Below are positions 63,401 to 64,000 of a stretch of 64,000 bases of DNA, piece by piece (the first letter of the stretch is position 1; each line of letters opens with the position of its first letter). Position numbers and translations under genes: made by a program. The notes beneath the pieces are model-generated. The model did no database searches and was not told the origin of the DNA. It worked only from the letters and a program-made list of their open reading frames with translations. This DNA is from Xestospongia bergquistia (taxonomy: Eukaryota; Porifera; Demospongiae; Haplosclerida; Petrosiidae): assembly GCA_963965975.1 (NCBI GenBank), contig OZ014415.1:67001-131000 (forward strand), in the 5' to 3' direction.

Positions 63401-64000
63401 AGAAATGGAGGATCGATTTGAAGCTGTTTCAAAACAACACGAAGATGAGAAAGCTCACAGTAAATCATTAAAAGTTGATTTAACTCAACTTCGTACAATT
63501 GAGATACCTAAGTTGCATTCAGAATTAGCAAAGACTGTATCAGAGATGGGTCAACTTACAACAGATTATACATCACGTGTCAATCGTATACAAGAACTGG
63601 AAACTCTTTATCAACAGAGCGAATCAGAGAAGCAGGAGATTTCAGGAAAATTATCTACTGTTGAGAAAAAGATGGAAATGGAAGCTGAGAAATCCGTCTC
63701 ATTAAAAGACACTCTTCAAAAGACATCAGAAGAGTTAAAAGATTTGCAATCAACTCACATGTTAGCTGTTGGACATAATCAGAAATTAAGTGAAGAAGTC
63801 CGAAAATTGAAAGATGATGCTAAAAAATTACATGAGGTCCAGGAGAAAAAAGTATCAGAGAGCAAGTCTTTGAAAGAGGAATGTGTTAATTTAAAGGAAA
63901 AACTCAAGGCAAGTCAACTCAAAGTCTCAAGTTTAGAGGCGGAATTAAAGCAATCTAAAGATCAGAGCCACAAATCCAAAGTAGCAACCACAACTCATGA
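60486..64000 (+). CDS. Long coiled-coil protein, 3' end outside window
   Basis: A single open frame of more than 1170 codons from ATG 60486 to the right edge, without introns, in a region where other genes have exons of 100-200 bp. Residues 1-170 are Ser/Pro-rich and basic (TRSSPARTSRSRSPS), likely disordered. From about 150 on, it is almost continuous heptad coiled coil rich in Glu, Lys, Gln and Leu. A block near residue 240 (LVATLAQLKQMEDQIQTIPS, then LKSHIRELEEQKRHL) resembles the N-terminal coiled coil of KANK cortical adaptors; this is a weak lead and the family is otherwise not recognised. It could be a structural, centrosomal, Golgin- or cortex-type protein. Confidence 0.7.
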   Translation, partial: MEQVTRSSPARTSRSRSPSIGAHPASERSYRRKITVIDGAFQSQTDLDRSQTPPPIIKTSVSPPTLEPYSPVDVPQHRAMTSPPLGNPRLSVDTRSSRASNGCYSLTQLDSLGLRPTSPSLSWRSSTSSLADTAVSSLICPPSSENNILQDIKNQMVQSFRHARHLQNEIHQIPKLKSDVNDLNKEREKLLNELLEQRALVLQLKQRVTLLHEQNQQLAKLAQSDSAGSGNAKVLAIRNTLVATLAQLKQMEDQIQTIPSLKSHIRELEEQKRHLQEHQTTVAIPSDLPEGISPDQYQALVAENAKLKGANEKLLDEMRVVSKHLNAVSESCEGLQSRMEIFQNTQAITQPLQERIKKLESEKDALYQELVDAKYRHRGSIDLDTAHLTKQTKSLKKANSRLQNKIEHMKIEVRQQKEQLVLKLFEIESLNVKTSKYEIEKQVLEMERLQVQSDPKLSLSPPAAGAMTVTSEIEEDVSPDDRALVLKFQQLEVHSYQTQNILKTFISERQEMEARIAELNVRVSQSGISELERKLEESESKLELARERIKTLEKVRASRLVSPEQQVVESNEESLKLQLLEMEKELNRLSSVERQSINNESQLHELEKLKSEKQKLGRKFKEGRNRLKSLASELQSSADLIKRYQSKCYEMEEEIKQTKLELTTLQKEHADIKAQLEVKDVELQSSMQAGLNGASATTSSAVNELQEKYEHLSSEFSHLSEQHQEQGRTLTNSQKEVQNLQEQLSSVKSNEEMTKSLNVQLENRLKQLESSLNEAEKHKDSLDKISKLLSDKTKTVNELQIQYSELQSTHDVLQQENNSHREKIQVLTSQVTSLTSDNKSLKQKVDILSHETPTLVQQSAELRVACDEAERKLQMLHAEHEITVTQVSGLEDKLHHSEALCKELKSKLRLLQSDLDEAETDLDQTRSSFNEVKSENQQLREEVHSLHQTLSHKDSELHDISQQRDEEKQNVKEMEDRFEAVSKQHEDEKAHSKSLKVDLTQLRTIEIPKLHSELAKTVSEMGQLTTDYTSRVNRIQELETLYQQSESEKQEISGKLSTVEKKMEMEAEKSVSLKDTLQKTSEELKDLQSTHMLAVGHNQKLSEEVRKLKDDAKKLHEVQEKKVSESKSLKEECVNLKEKLKASQLKVSSLEAELKQSKDQSHKSKVATTTH

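Overview
The window looks like nuclear DNA of a demosponge; Amphimedon queenslandica is the obvious candidate, inferred from content and not from a search. It is AT-rich and very gene-dense. Genes have many GT-AG introns of about 40-60 bp and intergenic gaps often under 150 bp. The genes are clearly metazoan (TAF2, ERCC3/XPB, calreticulin, LTN1, TDRD7, a tau-like protein, selenocysteine tRNA), and there is a local expansion of receptor tyrosine kinases (RTKs) with sushi ectodomains, as known for sponges.

1-19.7 kb: a tandemly duplicated receptor locus. Its unit is a minus-strand ASNSD1 gene, a minus-strand RTK without sushi domains, a divergent promoter of about 70 bp, and a plus-strand sushi-RTK. 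Unit A is cut by the left edge, and its sushi-RTK is broken by a foldback insertion and fused to the 3' end of an MTG1 gene. Unit B has an intact RTK but a sushi-RTK truncated into an ASNSD1 fragment. Unit C has an intact RTK and a complete four-sushi RTK. A fourth, diverged three-sushi RTK follows. All these receptors share one cysteine-containing N-terminal module that I do not recognise, a juxtamembrane ELYxQL motif and a conserved C-terminal tail.

19.8-31 kb: FHIT, TAF2 and RCL1 are closely packed on the minus strand. A mitochondrial PPR gene is divergent from RCL1. Its 3' end, together with the last (RING) exon of the convergent LTN1 gene, has been duplicated around a GC-rich repeat. PPR stays intact in the left copy and LTN1 in the right copy.

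31-45.9 kb: LTN1 (Listerin) on the minus strand, carrying a 38-unit, 24-bp minisatellite in one intron and a complete intronless POT-like transporter on the opposite strand in another. Then come two tandem cystathionine gamma-lyase genes separated by an inverted copy of the GC-rich repeat, and NDUFAF2.

46-64 kb: TDRD7-like (LOTUS plus Tudor) on the minus strand; ERCC3/XPB, whose intron holds an antisense tRNA-Sec with its own TATA box; calreticulin with a perfect ER-stress element in its promoter; SLC35E1 on the minus strand; a short tau/MAP-like protein; and the start of a very long single-exon coiled-coil gene that runs off the window.

The housekeeping genes are a compact neighbourhood without an evident common pathway. 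The receptor cluster is the accessory, fast-evolving part. All exon models were read by eye; internal exon boundaries are mostly supported by frame continuity, GT-AG signals and protein-family similarity.
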